Shown piece after piece: positions 25,838 through 32,321 of a stretch of 32,321 nucleotides of DNA. The notes beneath the pieces are model-generated. The model had not been told where the DNA came from. It worked only from the letters and a program-made list of their open reading frames with translations, and ran no database searches. The position numbers and the translations under genes were made by a program. How positions within the stretch are numbered: position 1 is the stretch's first letter; the number at the start of each line of letters is the position of its first letter. This DNA comes from Porticoccaceae bacterium (lineage in GTDB: Bacteria > Pseudomonadota > Gammaproteobacteria > Pseudomonadales > Porticoccaceae), in assembly GCA_029242085.1 (NCBI GenBank), contig JAQWUP010000044.1, forward strand, positions 1-32,321, written 5' to 3'.

Positions 25838-26188
25838 GTGTTCGATATAGGTTTTTCAGAACTACTCATCATAGCCGTAATTACGCTGATTGTGATGGGC
25901 CCCGAGCGACTGCCTGAAACTGTGCGCACGATCAGCCTATGGCTCGGTCGCATGAGGCAGATGTTTACCAGTGCCAAACAGGAACTGGAAAATGAAGTAG
26001 GCATGGATGAAATTCGTCGCCAACTGCACAATGAAAAAATTCTCCGTGACCTCAGTGATACCAAAGAAAAATTTGAAGACTCAGTCTCAGAGAGCAAAGA
26101 CAAAATTAAAACCATCTTTGTTGAAACAGAAGCAGAATTAGCCTCAGATCCAAGCCTAAAATCTTCTCAAGAAAAACAAGATGACTGA
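25838..26188 (+). CDS. tatB: Sec-independent translocase subunit TatB
   Basis: A 116-residue protein starting with GTG. The opening MFDIGFSELLIIAVITLIV and the MGPERLPETVRT segment are diagnostic for TatB; a long amphipathic and coiled-coil helix follows. With TatC it forms the receptor for twin-arginine signal peptides. It overlaps tatC by eight bases. Confidence 0.96.
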   Translation: MFDIGFSELLIIAVITLIVMGPERLPETVRTISLWLGRMRQMFTSAKQELENEVGMDEIRRQLHNEKILRDLSDTKEKFEDSVSESKDKIKTIFVETEAELASDPSLKSSQEKQDD

Positions 26189-26921
26189 GCAAGAAACTCT
26201 TAGCAGCCAACCTTTTATGGGGCACCTGATCGAATTTAGAGACCGCGTGCTGCGCTGTGTAGCAGCCGTGCTGGTGATCTTTGCGGGCTTATTTTCTTTT
26301 AGTAATGAGCTCTATATGTATATCTCTGAGCCTATTCGCGAGTTTCTGCCCGAATCTTCGACCATGATTGCCACTGAAGTTGCCTCGCCCTTCCTAACCC
26401 CGTTTAAGCTGACACTGGTGCTGTCCATGTTTGCGTCTATGCCCTATATTCTCTATCAAGCATGGGCTTTTTTGGCGCCGGGCCTTTATCAGCGAGAAAA
26501 GAAAATTGTTATCCCGCTATTTGTCTCCAGCGTCATCTTATTCTATGCGGGCATGGCCTTTGCCTACTATGTTGTGTTTCCACTGGTGTTTTTGTTTTTT
26601 ACCAGTATCGCACCTGAAGGTATCTCGGTCATGCCGGATATTCGCAGCTACCTGGACTTTGTACTAAAACTTTTTTTCGCCTTCGGATTGAGTTTTGAAA
26701 TTCCTATCGCGGTGGTTATTCTGTCGTGGATGGGGGCTGTAGACCCAGATAATCTAGCCAAGAAACGCCCCTATGTCTTTGTGCTCTGCTTTGTTTTAGG
26801 GATGCTGCTGACACCGCCAGATATTATTTCCCAAACCCTGCTGGCGATACCTATGTGGATGCTATTTGAAGTAGGTATCCTATTTGGCCGGCTGGTCAGC
26901 CCACCGCAAGCCGACACCTAG
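26181..26921 (+). CDS. tatC: Sec-independent translocase subunit TatC
   Basis: A 246-residue, six-helix membrane protein. It has the conserved N-terminal cytoplasmic patch (FMGHLIEFRDRVLRC), the periplasmic EVASPFLTPFKLT loop, QAWAFLAPGLYQREKK and a later SFEIPIAVVIL segment. It recognises the twin-arginine motif. The proline- and charge-containing loops match TatC from E. coli. There is no obvious terminator in the 38 bases before the convergent YchJ-like gene. Confidence 0.97.
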   Translation: MTEQETLSSQPFMGHLIEFRDRVLRCVAAVLVIFAGLFSFSNELYMYISEPIREFLPESSTMIATEVASPFLTPFKLTLVLSMFASMPYILYQAWAFLAPGLYQREKKIVIPLFVSSVILFYAGMAFAYYVVFPLVFLFFTSIAPEGISVMPDIRSYLDFVLKLFFAFGLSFEIPIAVVILSWMGAVDPDNLAKKRPYVFVLCFVLGMLLTPPDIISQTLLAIPMWMLFEVGILFGRLVSPPQADT

Positions 26922-26959
26922 CATAAGCACGTATTGATCGCCTGCTAATAATCCAATGG

Positions 26960-27349
26960 CTACAGGGCCGGCGTTATTTCACCACCTATGTACAACCAGC
27001 AGTCACCGCTGAGGGTAAACACCGATTTCTCATGTAGCACATGCTGCTGACCAGCTTCGCGATAGGTCGCTTTAAATTCTACCCAGCCCTGATTATCAGT
27101 CGCGCCGGATCCAAGCACCTCAAGCGATACCCACTGCAGGCTCTGCACAGATAGCTCCTCGACAGTTAAACCTTTAGCCATAGGTGCAAACCAAGTTTTA
27201 AGCAGATAGCTGCCATAGCCGCCCAGAGCATAGGCACTGAAACGCGAGCGCATAAGCTGCTCTGGTGACTTCGCTCGAATTTTTTCGCTGAGCAGTGGCC
27301 CGCAGCAATCGCTGAACGCTCTACCACTGCCGCAGATACAATTTTTCAC
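26960..27349 (-). CDS. YchJ-family protein with SEC-C zinc motif
   Basis: A 129-residue protein. It begins with a SEC-C-like metal motif (CICGSGRAFSDCCGPLL), then RAKSPEQLMRSRFSAYALGGYGSYLLKTW, the hallmark of the YchJ/UPF0225 NTF2-like domain. E. coli YchJ has a second SEC-C motif at its C-terminus that is absent here, so this is the short form. The biochemical role is unknown; SEC-C motifs bind zinc and often contact ribosomes or SecB. It is divergent from yajQ. Confidence 0.9.
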   Translation of the reverse strand: MKNCICGSGRAFSDCCGPLLSEKIRAKSPEQLMRSRFSAYALGGYGSYLLKTWFAPMAKGLTVEELSVQSLQWVSLEVLGSGATDNQGWVEFKATYREAGQQHVLHEKSVFTLSGDCWLYIGGEITPAL

Positions 27350-27372
27350 TATTTAGACCATCTCTAATTAGA

Positions 27373-27401
27373 TTAACAGCGCTACTCTGGTTTAAAATAA
27401 T
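27373..27401 (+). promoter_or_regulatory. Sigma-70 promoter of the yajQ gene
   Basis: TTAACA (27373-27378) and AATAAT (27396-27401) match the -35 and -10 consensus at five of six positions each, separated by exactly 17 bases, about 30 bases before the ATG at 27431. Confidence 0.6.
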
Positions 27402-27430
27402 AACTCAATCAGCCGCAGGTGAGCCATAGC

Positions 27431-27916
27431 ATGCCCAGTTTAGATATTGTTTCTGAAGTCGATTCCGCCGAAATTCTTAATGCTACTAATAATGCCAGTC
27501 GTGAGCTAACCACAAGATTCGATTTTCGCGGCGTCGAAGCCAGTATCAGCCTAAAAGACGATATTGTCACGCTGGTGTCAGAGGCCGACTTTCAATGCCA
27601 ACAGCTACTGGATATTTTGCGTATTCAACTGGTTAAGCGCGGCATTGACCCCACCGTTATCGAATGTAGTGACGAAGCTCTGCACCGCGGCAAAACTTTT
27701 TCACTGCATGTAAGTTTTAAACAGGGTATAGCGTCGGACGTAAGTAAAAAACTGGTCAAACTGGTAAAAGACAAAAAGCTTAAAGTACAGGCTGCGGTGC
27801 AGGGAGATGAGGTGCGAGTCAGTGGTAAAAAGCGCGATGATCTGCAAGCCGTGATGGCCGCGGTACGTGAAGCCGATCTGGGTCAGCCCTTTCAGTTTAA
27901 AAACTTTCGTGACTAA
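27431..27916 (+). CDS. yajQ: YajQ-family nucleotide-binding protein
   Basis: A 161-residue protein starting at ATG 27431 (AGGTGAG seven bases before); this gives the family start [11 protein letters not shown], while the upstream GTG at 27419 does not. It has two ferredoxin-like domains, with [15 protein letters not shown] near the start and the conserved [20 protein letters not shown] and [20 protein letters not shown] near the end. YajQ proteins bind nucleotides and RNA, and in Xanthomonas and Pseudomonas act as cyclic-di-GMP receptors. Its function here is inferred only from family. Confidence 0.96.
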   Translation: MPSLDIVSEVDSAEILNATNNASRELTTRFDFRGVEASISLKDDIVTLVSEADFQCQQLLDILRIQLVKRGIDPTVIECSDEALHRGKTFSLHVSFKQGIASDVSKKLVKLVKDKKLKVQAAVQGDEVRVSGKKRDDLQAVMAAVREADLGQPFQFKNFRD

Positions 27917-27928
27917 CCTCTCAACCCT

Positions 27929-28297
27929 CTAGCCAGCAGCAACAAACTTCATAGAGATGCTGTTGACGCAGTGCCTAGTGTTTTTGGCCGTGTACCCCTC
28001 ACCGTCAAATACATGACCTAAATGGCCGCCGCAATTGGCACAGAGAATCTCCACACGCCGACCATCTGCATCTGGCTCACGCCTGACTGCGCCGGCAATT
28101 TCGTCATCAAAGCTGGGCCAGCCGCAGTGGGATGGGAATTTGTGTTGCGACTCGTAGAGTGGTGCGTCGCACTGCTTGCAAATATAGCGGCCACCTTCGA
28201 AATGGTCGGTATAGATACCGACAAAAGGCCGTTCGGTACCCTTTTGTTGAATGACGTACTTTTCTTCGGCACTCAAGCTATTGTAACCATCAGTCAT
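27929..28297 (-). CDS. msrB: Peptide-methionine (R)-S-oxide reductase
   Basis: A 122-residue enzyme with all MsrB features: zinc ligands C40, C43, C86 and C89 (CKQC and CANC), CGWPSFDD with resolving C58, GHLGHVFDG, and catalytic C110 in RHCVNSISM. It reduces methionine-R-sulfoxide in proteins. The ATG lies 12 bases after the stop of the kinase gene of the thiamine operon and its AGGGGAAG ribosome site overlaps that stop, so it is probably the last gene of the riboswitch-headed transcript. It is cytoplasmic, since no signal peptide is seen. Confidence 0.95.
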   Translation of the reverse strand: MTDGYNSLSAEEKYVIQQKGTERPFVGIYTDHFEGGRYICKQCDAPLYESQHKFPSHCGWPSFDDEIAGAVRREPDADGRRVEILCANCGGHLGHVFDGEGYTAKNTRHCVNSISMKFVAAG

Positions 28298-28309
28298 AAT
28301 TTTCTTCCC

Positions 28310-29089
28310 CTAAAGCTGCACAGCTAACCAGAGTTTATCCATCGCCTGCTGCACTTTAAATACTGGCTGCAGGCTATTTTCTTGACCGCCAGAGGCCGCA
28401 AAATCGGCACCAAAAAGCCGCATAAAATCTAAGCTGGGATGCCCCAGTGCCGCATATTCCCAATCGATAATACTGACACCACGAGAATTTTCGATAATAT
28501 TTTGCGGCACCATATCATGGTGACAAATCACCGGCTGCCAGTCACTGTTGTCTACGGTGGCAGCAATAGTTTCGATCTCTTGTTTTACCGCGAGAGAAAC
28601 ACAGTCGTCCCCTAACTGCTGCAGATAGTGGCGGCAGTATTGCAGGTAATTGCGCGGTAATCCATCGGGCATAGTGACAGCCTGAACAGCCCTTAAAGCC
28701 GCGGAGACTGCCTCTATGGTTGCAGTATTTTTAATGCTCTGAGGAGTTAGCTGTTGCCCTTCAATATATTCGCTGACCAACACTTCATCGGTAATATAAA
28801 AAACCTTGGGAATAAAACCACTGGGCGCCAATAGCTTGAGTATCTGTGCTTCACGCTGGCGATCAATCCCCAGCGCCTCGCTGATTGGAGAGTTAACTCT
28901 AATCACCGCCTTAAAGTCGCCTGAGACGACTAGAAAGGTTTCGTTGGTTCTGCCGCCTAACAGGGCTCTTATTAGCTCTGGGGGCTCTGTGAGGGGCTGC
29001 TCGAGATCAATCGACCACTGCTGCCAATCAGACAGGGTTTGCTGCAGTAATGTGCGCGTTCTGTTCGAGATAGTTTTTTCTCCAGGCAA
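28310..29089 (-). CDS. Aminoglycoside/choline-kinase-fold phosphotransferase, predicted thiamine kinase (ThiK-like)
   Basis: About 259 residues. It has the APH/choline kinase layout: Gly-rich loop LLGGRTNETFLV, VIRVNSP for the lysine/arginine strand, YIEGQQL, the catalytic CHHDMVPQNII and the metal motif SIIDWEYAALGHPSLDF. E. coli ThiK has matching HxDxxxxN and IDWEYA segments. Its place after a TPP riboswitch, a thiamine-type receptor, a YkoF-like protein and PnuT makes thiamine the likely substrate, with phosphorylation trapping it in the cell. The start is uncertain: no ATG lies near the expected N-terminus, and TTG 29089 overlaps the end of the pnuC-like gene by 62 bases. The longer frame to 29191 is only pnuC read in another frame. 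Confidence 0.82.
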   Translation of the reverse strand: MPGEKTISNRTRTLLQQTLSDWQQWSIDLEQPLTEPPELIRALLGGRTNETFLVVSGDFKAVIRVNSPISEALGIDRQREAQILKLLAPSGFIPKVFYITDEVLVSEYIEGQQLTPQSIKNTATIEAVSAALRAVQAVTMPDGLPRNYLQYCRHYLQQLGDDCVSLAVKQEIETIAATVDNSDWQPVICHHDMVPQNIIENSRGVSIIDWEYAALGHPSLDFMRLFGADFAASGGQENSLQPVFKVQQAMDKLWLAVQL

Positions 29090-29627
29090 AATACCCAATG
29101 GTCGCCAGCACCAGATAGAGGACAAACATTGCCGCCGTTTGATAGAGCTCTCTATCCAGATACAGGAAGATAGACACCGAATTAATAACAATCCAGTACA
29201 GCCAGTTCTCGAGCACCTTGCGCGCCACCATCACCGTTGTCAGTATACTGGCCCAAGTGGTAAAAGAGTCAATATAGGGCAACCTAGCCTCTGTTGTCTC
29301 AGTCAGTATATAACCTGAAATAACCGTCGCCAGCGCAATCGAGCCAATGGCAAAAAAATGCTGACGAGCCGACCAAACAGACAGTGCGACGCCCTGATTT
29401 CCCGGGCCGCCCCGCCGCCACTGATACCAGCCATAAATAGCCATGGCCATATAGTAAATATTTAGTGCCGACTCCATATACAGGCTGACATCACCGAAAA
29501 TTACCACGTAAATGGCGGTGCTAAAAAAGGCACAGCACCAGCACAGGCTGTTTTCTCTCATCGCTAAAACGAGATAGGCGATAGATAGAACTACCGCCAC
29601 AGTCTCTAGGTTAACCCAGTCAAACAT
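29028..29627 (-). CDS. pnuT: PnuC-family transporter, predicted thiamine permease (PnuT)
   Basis: A 199-residue integral membrane protein with about seven helices and the PnuC family motifs ALNIYYMAMAIYGWYQW and ENWLYWIVINSVSIFLYL. PnuC proteins pass vitamin precursors by facilitated diffusion, and later phosphorylation holds them inside. Members under TPP control and next to a kinase are called PnuT and carry thiamine; nicotinamide riboside is the alternative but no NadR-like gene is near. It begins two bases after the YkoF-like gene's stop, and the following kinase overlaps its end. The symbol follows from context rather than from residues that discriminate substrates. Confidence 0.85.
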   Translation of the reverse strand: MFDWVNLETVAVVLSIAYLVLAMRENSLCWCCAFFSTAIYVVIFGDVSLYMESALNIYYMAMAIYGWYQWRRGGPGNQGVALSVWSARQHFFAIGSIALATVISGYILTETTEARLPYIDSFTTWASILTTVMVARKVLENWLYWIVINSVSIFLYLDRELYQTAAMFVLYLVLATIGYFAWRKNYLEQNAHITAANPV

Positions 29628-29629
29628 TA

Positions 29630-29878
29630 TTACAGAGCCTCATAGCCGGGAATTATTTTGGCCACATAAATCGCCATATTAAATTCCTTGTAGCAGGCAG
29701 CAATGGTGTCCTGAACTGCTTTCATTGTATGTTCATATTCACCCTGCACCACCGTGCTGGTCGGAAAGGTAGTCACCTTGAGATTATCAAAGCGATTAAT
29801 CTTTTCAATAAAACTCTGAATCGGTGGAATAAAATCCTCCCGATTAGGGTACATGCTGATATCGATGGTTACTTCCAT
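29630..29878 (-). CDS. Small YkoF/MTH1187-family thiamine-binding protein
   Basis: An 82-residue protein with an ideal AAGGAG site seven bases before ATG. The pattern matches the thiamine-binding (PF01910, ex-DUF77) fold: opening strand VTIDISMYPN, helix FIPPIQSFIEKIN, the strand pair KVTTFPTSTVVQGEYEHTMK, a second helix and a last strand AIYVAKII. In Bacillus, YkoF has two such domains and binds hydroxymethylpyrimidine/thiamine beside an ECF transporter; MTH1187-type forms are single-domain oligomers. No signal peptide is present, so it acts in the cytoplasm. It sits between the outer-membrane receptor and PnuT, suggesting a carrier or buffering role for thiamine or its pyrimidine moiety. 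Confidence 0.82.
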   Translation of the reverse strand: MEVTIDISMYPNREDFIPPIQSFIEKINRFDNLKVTTFPTSTVVQGEYEHTMKAVQDTIAACYKEFNMAIYVAKIIPGYEAL

Positions 29879-29896
29879 GTTGCTGCTCCTTGATGA

Positions 29897-32053
29897 TTAA
29901 AAATCGTATTTGCCACTCAGCCCAATAACGCGAGGGGCGCCGAGCTGATAGTAAGGCTCTGTGATCCAGCCTTTGCGCGGATCATTACCGAAGCCACCAA
30001 AACCACGCACAATGACATCTTTATCCGTGAGGTTACGGCCCCATAGAGACAGTTCCAAATCGCCCAGGCTGCACTCTAAGCTGGCATTGATCAACTCATA
30101 GGCCTGCGATTGTTCGCTGTGACTGGATGACAGATAAAATTCATCCTTACCCTCCACATCGACAATCACCGCTAGGCTGTCACTGATCTGTGTCCTGGCA
30201 CCCAACGCAAATTGGTAGGCTGGCGCATGGGCCTGCTCACGGCTATTTAGGTCTGCGGAAAGCGGAATATCATATTCGGACTCTAACAGGCCAACACTGC
30301 CAAATAGTGCCAGAGCTTCACTGGCTAGCCAGTTAAATTCAACCTCAAGGCCATAGTTACTGCCCTTAGCCGAATTGCCAAAATAGTCGGTAAAGGTTGA
30401 TGCATTGCTATCTTCCCGCGACTGCACCAATGACTGCTTAATCTGAATATCATCGCGCTGCTGATAGAACAGGGCGACTTGTGCCTGCAGTCTATCGTCC
30501 AGCCAGCGCCCCTTGGTGCCGACCTCATAATTGAGCATCAACTCAGTGTCAAACTCGCGGTCTTCAGCAGACAGTGAGGCATTACTATTGACGCCACCCG
30601 CCTTGTAACCTCTCGAGATCAAACCATAGACCATAGTCTGAGCAGATAACTGATATTGCAGAGCAATACGTCCACCCCAGATATCTTCATCAACATTGTG
30701 GGCGACCAGGTCACTGTCGCTATAACTGGCTTGACGATTTTCAAAGCGAATGCCTGTGGTCAGGCGCAGTGCGGCAGAGAGCTGTGAATCCAGCTGTCCA
30801 TAGACGGCTTGGTTAGTGGTATCAAAATCACTGATAAAGTCGGCGGCTGCAAAGCTGTATTGGCGCAGTAACTCTTCGTCTTGCTCACGCCAATAAACTC
30901 CCGCCACCCAATCTGTGGTGCCATTAAGAATTTGGCCCGCATCTGTAGATACCAGCTTGATATCGACACTGCCATTGCTGCGGTCACGCACATAGTTATC
31001 CACTGAGCTATAGGGGTCGTTATAGGGGCAAGAAAAATCAACACATAGGGCGTCACCATAGGCCCAATCTTCATCATATCCATACTCAAGATTGCTATCG
31101 GAAAAGCTCAATAAGCCAATCAACTCAACAGCATCATTGGCCTGCCAGCTGCTTTGCACTGCCACTGCAGTGGATTCCTGACGGTCATGACCAGGATTAT
31201 CAGATAAAGTTTGGCGGGTATTATCCAGAGAGAATGCATCGTAGCCATTGTCAGCATCAACATGAAAGATAGTCAGCTTGAGGTCTAAGTTATCGCTGGC
31301 CTGCCAGTCAAGAATTGATCGCAGACTCAGCTCATCAATATTATCGGTATCATCGCGCTGTAAAAAATCATTGCGGATATAGCCGTCACTGCTGTGTTGC
31401 TGTGCCGCAAAACGATAGCCCAGATTTTCACTTAGAGGCCCACCGATGGCCGCAGAAACTGTCTGCGTATTGTAATCGCCAAGAGTCACTTCCAAATTAC
31501 CCTGAGTGCGATCAGTGGGCTGATTGGAGCGTAAATTAATCAATCCTGCCAGCGCGTTAGCTCCGTAGACTGTTCCCTGAGGGCCACGCAGAATTTCAAC
31601 CTGCGCTATATCCATAGTGGTAGCGGCACCGGCGATGCCAGTGAAGTCGATACCGTCGACCAGGATACCTACAGAGGGGTTTAGCGGCTCTATAAACTGA
31701 CTGCGCTCACCAATACCGCGAATCTGAATAAAGCGACCGCGAGAAGCGCCACTGGAAAAATTCACATTGGGCGCCAAATTTATCAGTTGCTCTAAGTGCC
31801 GAGCCTGACGCTGGGCAATAGCCTGGTTATCAAATACGCTAATGCTCGCTGCGGTTTGCAGTAGGCTGGTGTCACGAAAATCAGAGGTCACGATAACCTC
31901 TTCAATCACCGCATTATTTGCCAGACTGGCCGTACACATAAACATAGAGGTCGTGAGCGCCAGGGCCCTGTTAATATGAGCCCTGTTAAAAAATTTCGAA
32001 TGATGTTTAGAGTGGTGCTTGGAGCGGTACATAGGGTGCTTGGAGCGATACAT
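29897..32053 (-). CDS. TonB-dependent outer-membrane receptor, predicted thiamine uptake
   Basis: About 718 residues. A signal peptide (hydrophobic core ALALTTSMFMCTASLA) precedes the TonB box region IEEVIVTSDFRD. The plug domain follows, with NFSSGASRGRFIQIRGIGERSQ and VEILRGPQGTVYGANALAGLINL, then the 22-strand barrel ending in phenylalanine (GLSGKYDF). It imports a scarce ligand across the outer membrane using TonB energy; the TPP riboswitch directly upstream points to thiamine or a precursor. The start is ambiguous: ATG 32071 has no ribosome site, ATG 32053 has GAGA six bases upstream and is preferred, and ATG 32032 lies in a repeated unit. Residues 1-19 are an unusual basic, histidine-rich repeat before the signal peptide. 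Confidence 0.85.
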   Translation of the reverse strand: MYRSKHPMYRSKHHSKHHSKFFNRAHINRALALTTSMFMCTASLANNAVIEEVIVTSDFRDTSLLQTAASISVFDNQAIAQRQARHLEQLINLAPNVNFSSGASRGRFIQIRGIGERSQFIEPLNPSVGILVDGIDFTGIAGAATTMDIAQVEILRGPQGTVYGANALAGLINLRSNQPTDRTQGNLEVTLGDYNTQTVSAAIGGPLSENLGYRFAAQQHSSDGYIRNDFLQRDDTDNIDELSLRSILDWQASDNLDLKLTIFHVDADNGYDAFSLDNTRQTLSDNPGHDRQESTAVAVQSSWQANDAVELIGLLSFSDSNLEYGYDEDWAYGDALCVDFSCPYNDPYSSVDNYVRDRSNGSVDIKLVSTDAGQILNGTTDWVAGVYWREQDEELLRQYSFAAADFISDFDTTNQAVYGQLDSQLSAALRLTTGIRFENRQASYSDSDLVAHNVDEDIWGGRIALQYQLSAQTMVYGLISRGYKAGGVNSNASLSAEDREFDTELMLNYEVGTKGRWLDDRLQAQVALFYQQRDDIQIKQSLVQSREDSNASTFTDYFGNSAKGSNYGLEVEFNWLASEALALFGSVGLLESEYDIPLSADLNSREQAHAPAYQFALGARTQISDSLAVIVDVEGKDEFYLSSSHSEQSQAYELINASLECSLGDLELSLWGRNLTDKDVIVRGFGGFGNDPRKGWITEPYYQLGAPRVIGLSGKYDF
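32012..32053 (-). repeat. 21-bp in-frame duplication at the receptor start
   Basis: Two adjacent 21-base units each encode MYRSKH(P/H), differing at a few bases, and are followed by two shorter SKHH-type copies. Each 21-base unit carries its own ATG. The duplication keeps frame, so it changes only the leader length and the number of possible starts. Confidence 0.8.
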
Positions 32054-32057
32054 AGAG

Positions 32058-32085
32058 AGTCTCAGTAACATTAGTTAAGGAGACC
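32058..32085 (-). promoter_or_regulatory. Candidate hairpin masking the receptor ribosome site
   Basis: On the minus strand GGTCTC (32085-32080) can pair with GAGACT (32063-32058), including one G-U pair, closing a 16-base loop. The 3' arm contains the GAGA ribosome site of ATG 32053 and the loop contains the upstream ATG 32071. This would suit a translation-control element of the TPP riboswitch. Confidence 0.35.
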
Positions 32086-32121
32086 CGGAGATAAAGACGA
32101 AGTGAAGGGCAAAAAACGCGT

Positions 32122-32206
32122 TAGTCCTATTCCTACGCCGGCATAATCCGGATCAGGTTCAAAGGGTGCATCTCAGGCCTATTCCACGGCCGCCCCTTAG
32201 GAAACG
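32122..32206 (-). promoter_or_regulatory. TPP riboswitch (THI element)
   Basis: Read on the minus strand, the conserved aptamer core is unmistakable: AAGGGGCGGCC, then CTGAGATGCACCC, TTGAACCTGATCCGG, and ATTATGCCGGCGTAGGAA, in the standard order with P4/P5 pairing CCGG/CCGG. Closing stem P1 can form from TCCTA and TAGGA at the two ends. It binds thiamine pyrophosphate and shuts down the downstream genes when TPP is plentiful. It lies about 70 bases before the receptor gene and so should control the whole receptor, YkoF-like, PnuT, kinase (and perhaps msrB) transcript. Confidence 0.96.
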
Positions 32207-32321
32207 AGGGCATAGTAACACCGCGCTAAAAAAAGAAGCAAAAAACGTGATAATTTTTTAACTTTCAGCAGAGAATCTCGCGAAAAATTGATGCAAATCA
32301 TCTCCTATACGTTTCATAGGG

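Noticed and set aside
28022-28327. Plus-strand 101-codon frame opposite msrB
   Set aside because: It lies wholly across the strongly conserved msrB gene and its promoter-side sequence and shows no domain.
29090-29191. Longer N-terminus for the thiamine-kinase-like gene
   Set aside because: Starts with TTG well inside the pnuC-like gene and encodes Cys/Trp-rich out-of-frame sequence unlike any kinase N-terminus.

Overview
The window reads as chromosome of a marine-type, aerobic gammaproteobacterium, probably near the Cellvibrionales/SAR92-like groups. The grounds are the Pseudomonas-like order ubiE-ubiJ-ubiB-hisI-hisE-tatABC beside hslVU, a TonB-dependent receptor with a TPP riboswitch, and paired HupE/DUF3604 genes. 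This placement is inference from gene content; no rRNA or tRNA gene was seen.

Layout. (1) 1-4800, + strand: two SurA/PpiC-like membrane-anchored proteins (the first cut by the window edge), a HupE/UreJ-type membrane protein and a large DUF3604 (PHP-like metal site) protein, tightly packed as one probable operon. (2) 4818-6625, +: an SDR and an NAD-dependent epimerase/3beta-HSD-like protein. (3) 6618-7649, -: an AraC-type regulator, divergent from (4) 7785-12571, +: an alkyl-DHAP-synthase-like FAD enzyme, a GlpD-like FAD dehydrogenase and an FGGY kinase. Regions 2-4 may form a glycerol-ether or polyol-phosphate pathway. (5) 12594-12635: a strong hairpin terminator between convergent genes. (6) 12660-13844, -: a cysteine-free ClyA/HBL-family alpha-helical pore-forming-toxin-like protein, behind a 388-base non-coding stretch with a 21-bp tandem repeat. 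(7) 14233-19369: two class III aminotransferases and a succinate-semialdehyde-type dehydrogenase (polyamine/omega-amino acid catabolism), with a DUF2459 protein between them. (8) 19463-26921, +: housekeeping genes hslV, hslU, a DUF971 gene, ubiE, ubiJ, ubiB, hisI, hisE and tatABC (proteolysis, ubiquinone, histidine, Tat export). (9) 26960-27916: a YchJ-like gene and yajQ, divergent. (10) 32206 down to 27929, -: TPP riboswitch, TonB-dependent receptor, small YkoF/MTH1187-like thiamine-binding protein, PnuC/PnuT-type transporter, ThiK-like kinase, and msrB close behind. This forms a thiamine scavenging operon covering outer-membrane uptake, inner-membrane transport and phosphorylation trapping.

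Most promising for follow-up: the AGPS-like/GlpD/FGGY cluster, the PpiC-PpiC-HupE-DUF3604 cassette, the solitary ClyA-type toxin-like gene, and the thiamine locus in which a YkoF-like protein sits with PnuT rather than with ABC transporter genes. Functional statements rest on motif recognition by eye and gene context; no database search was run.
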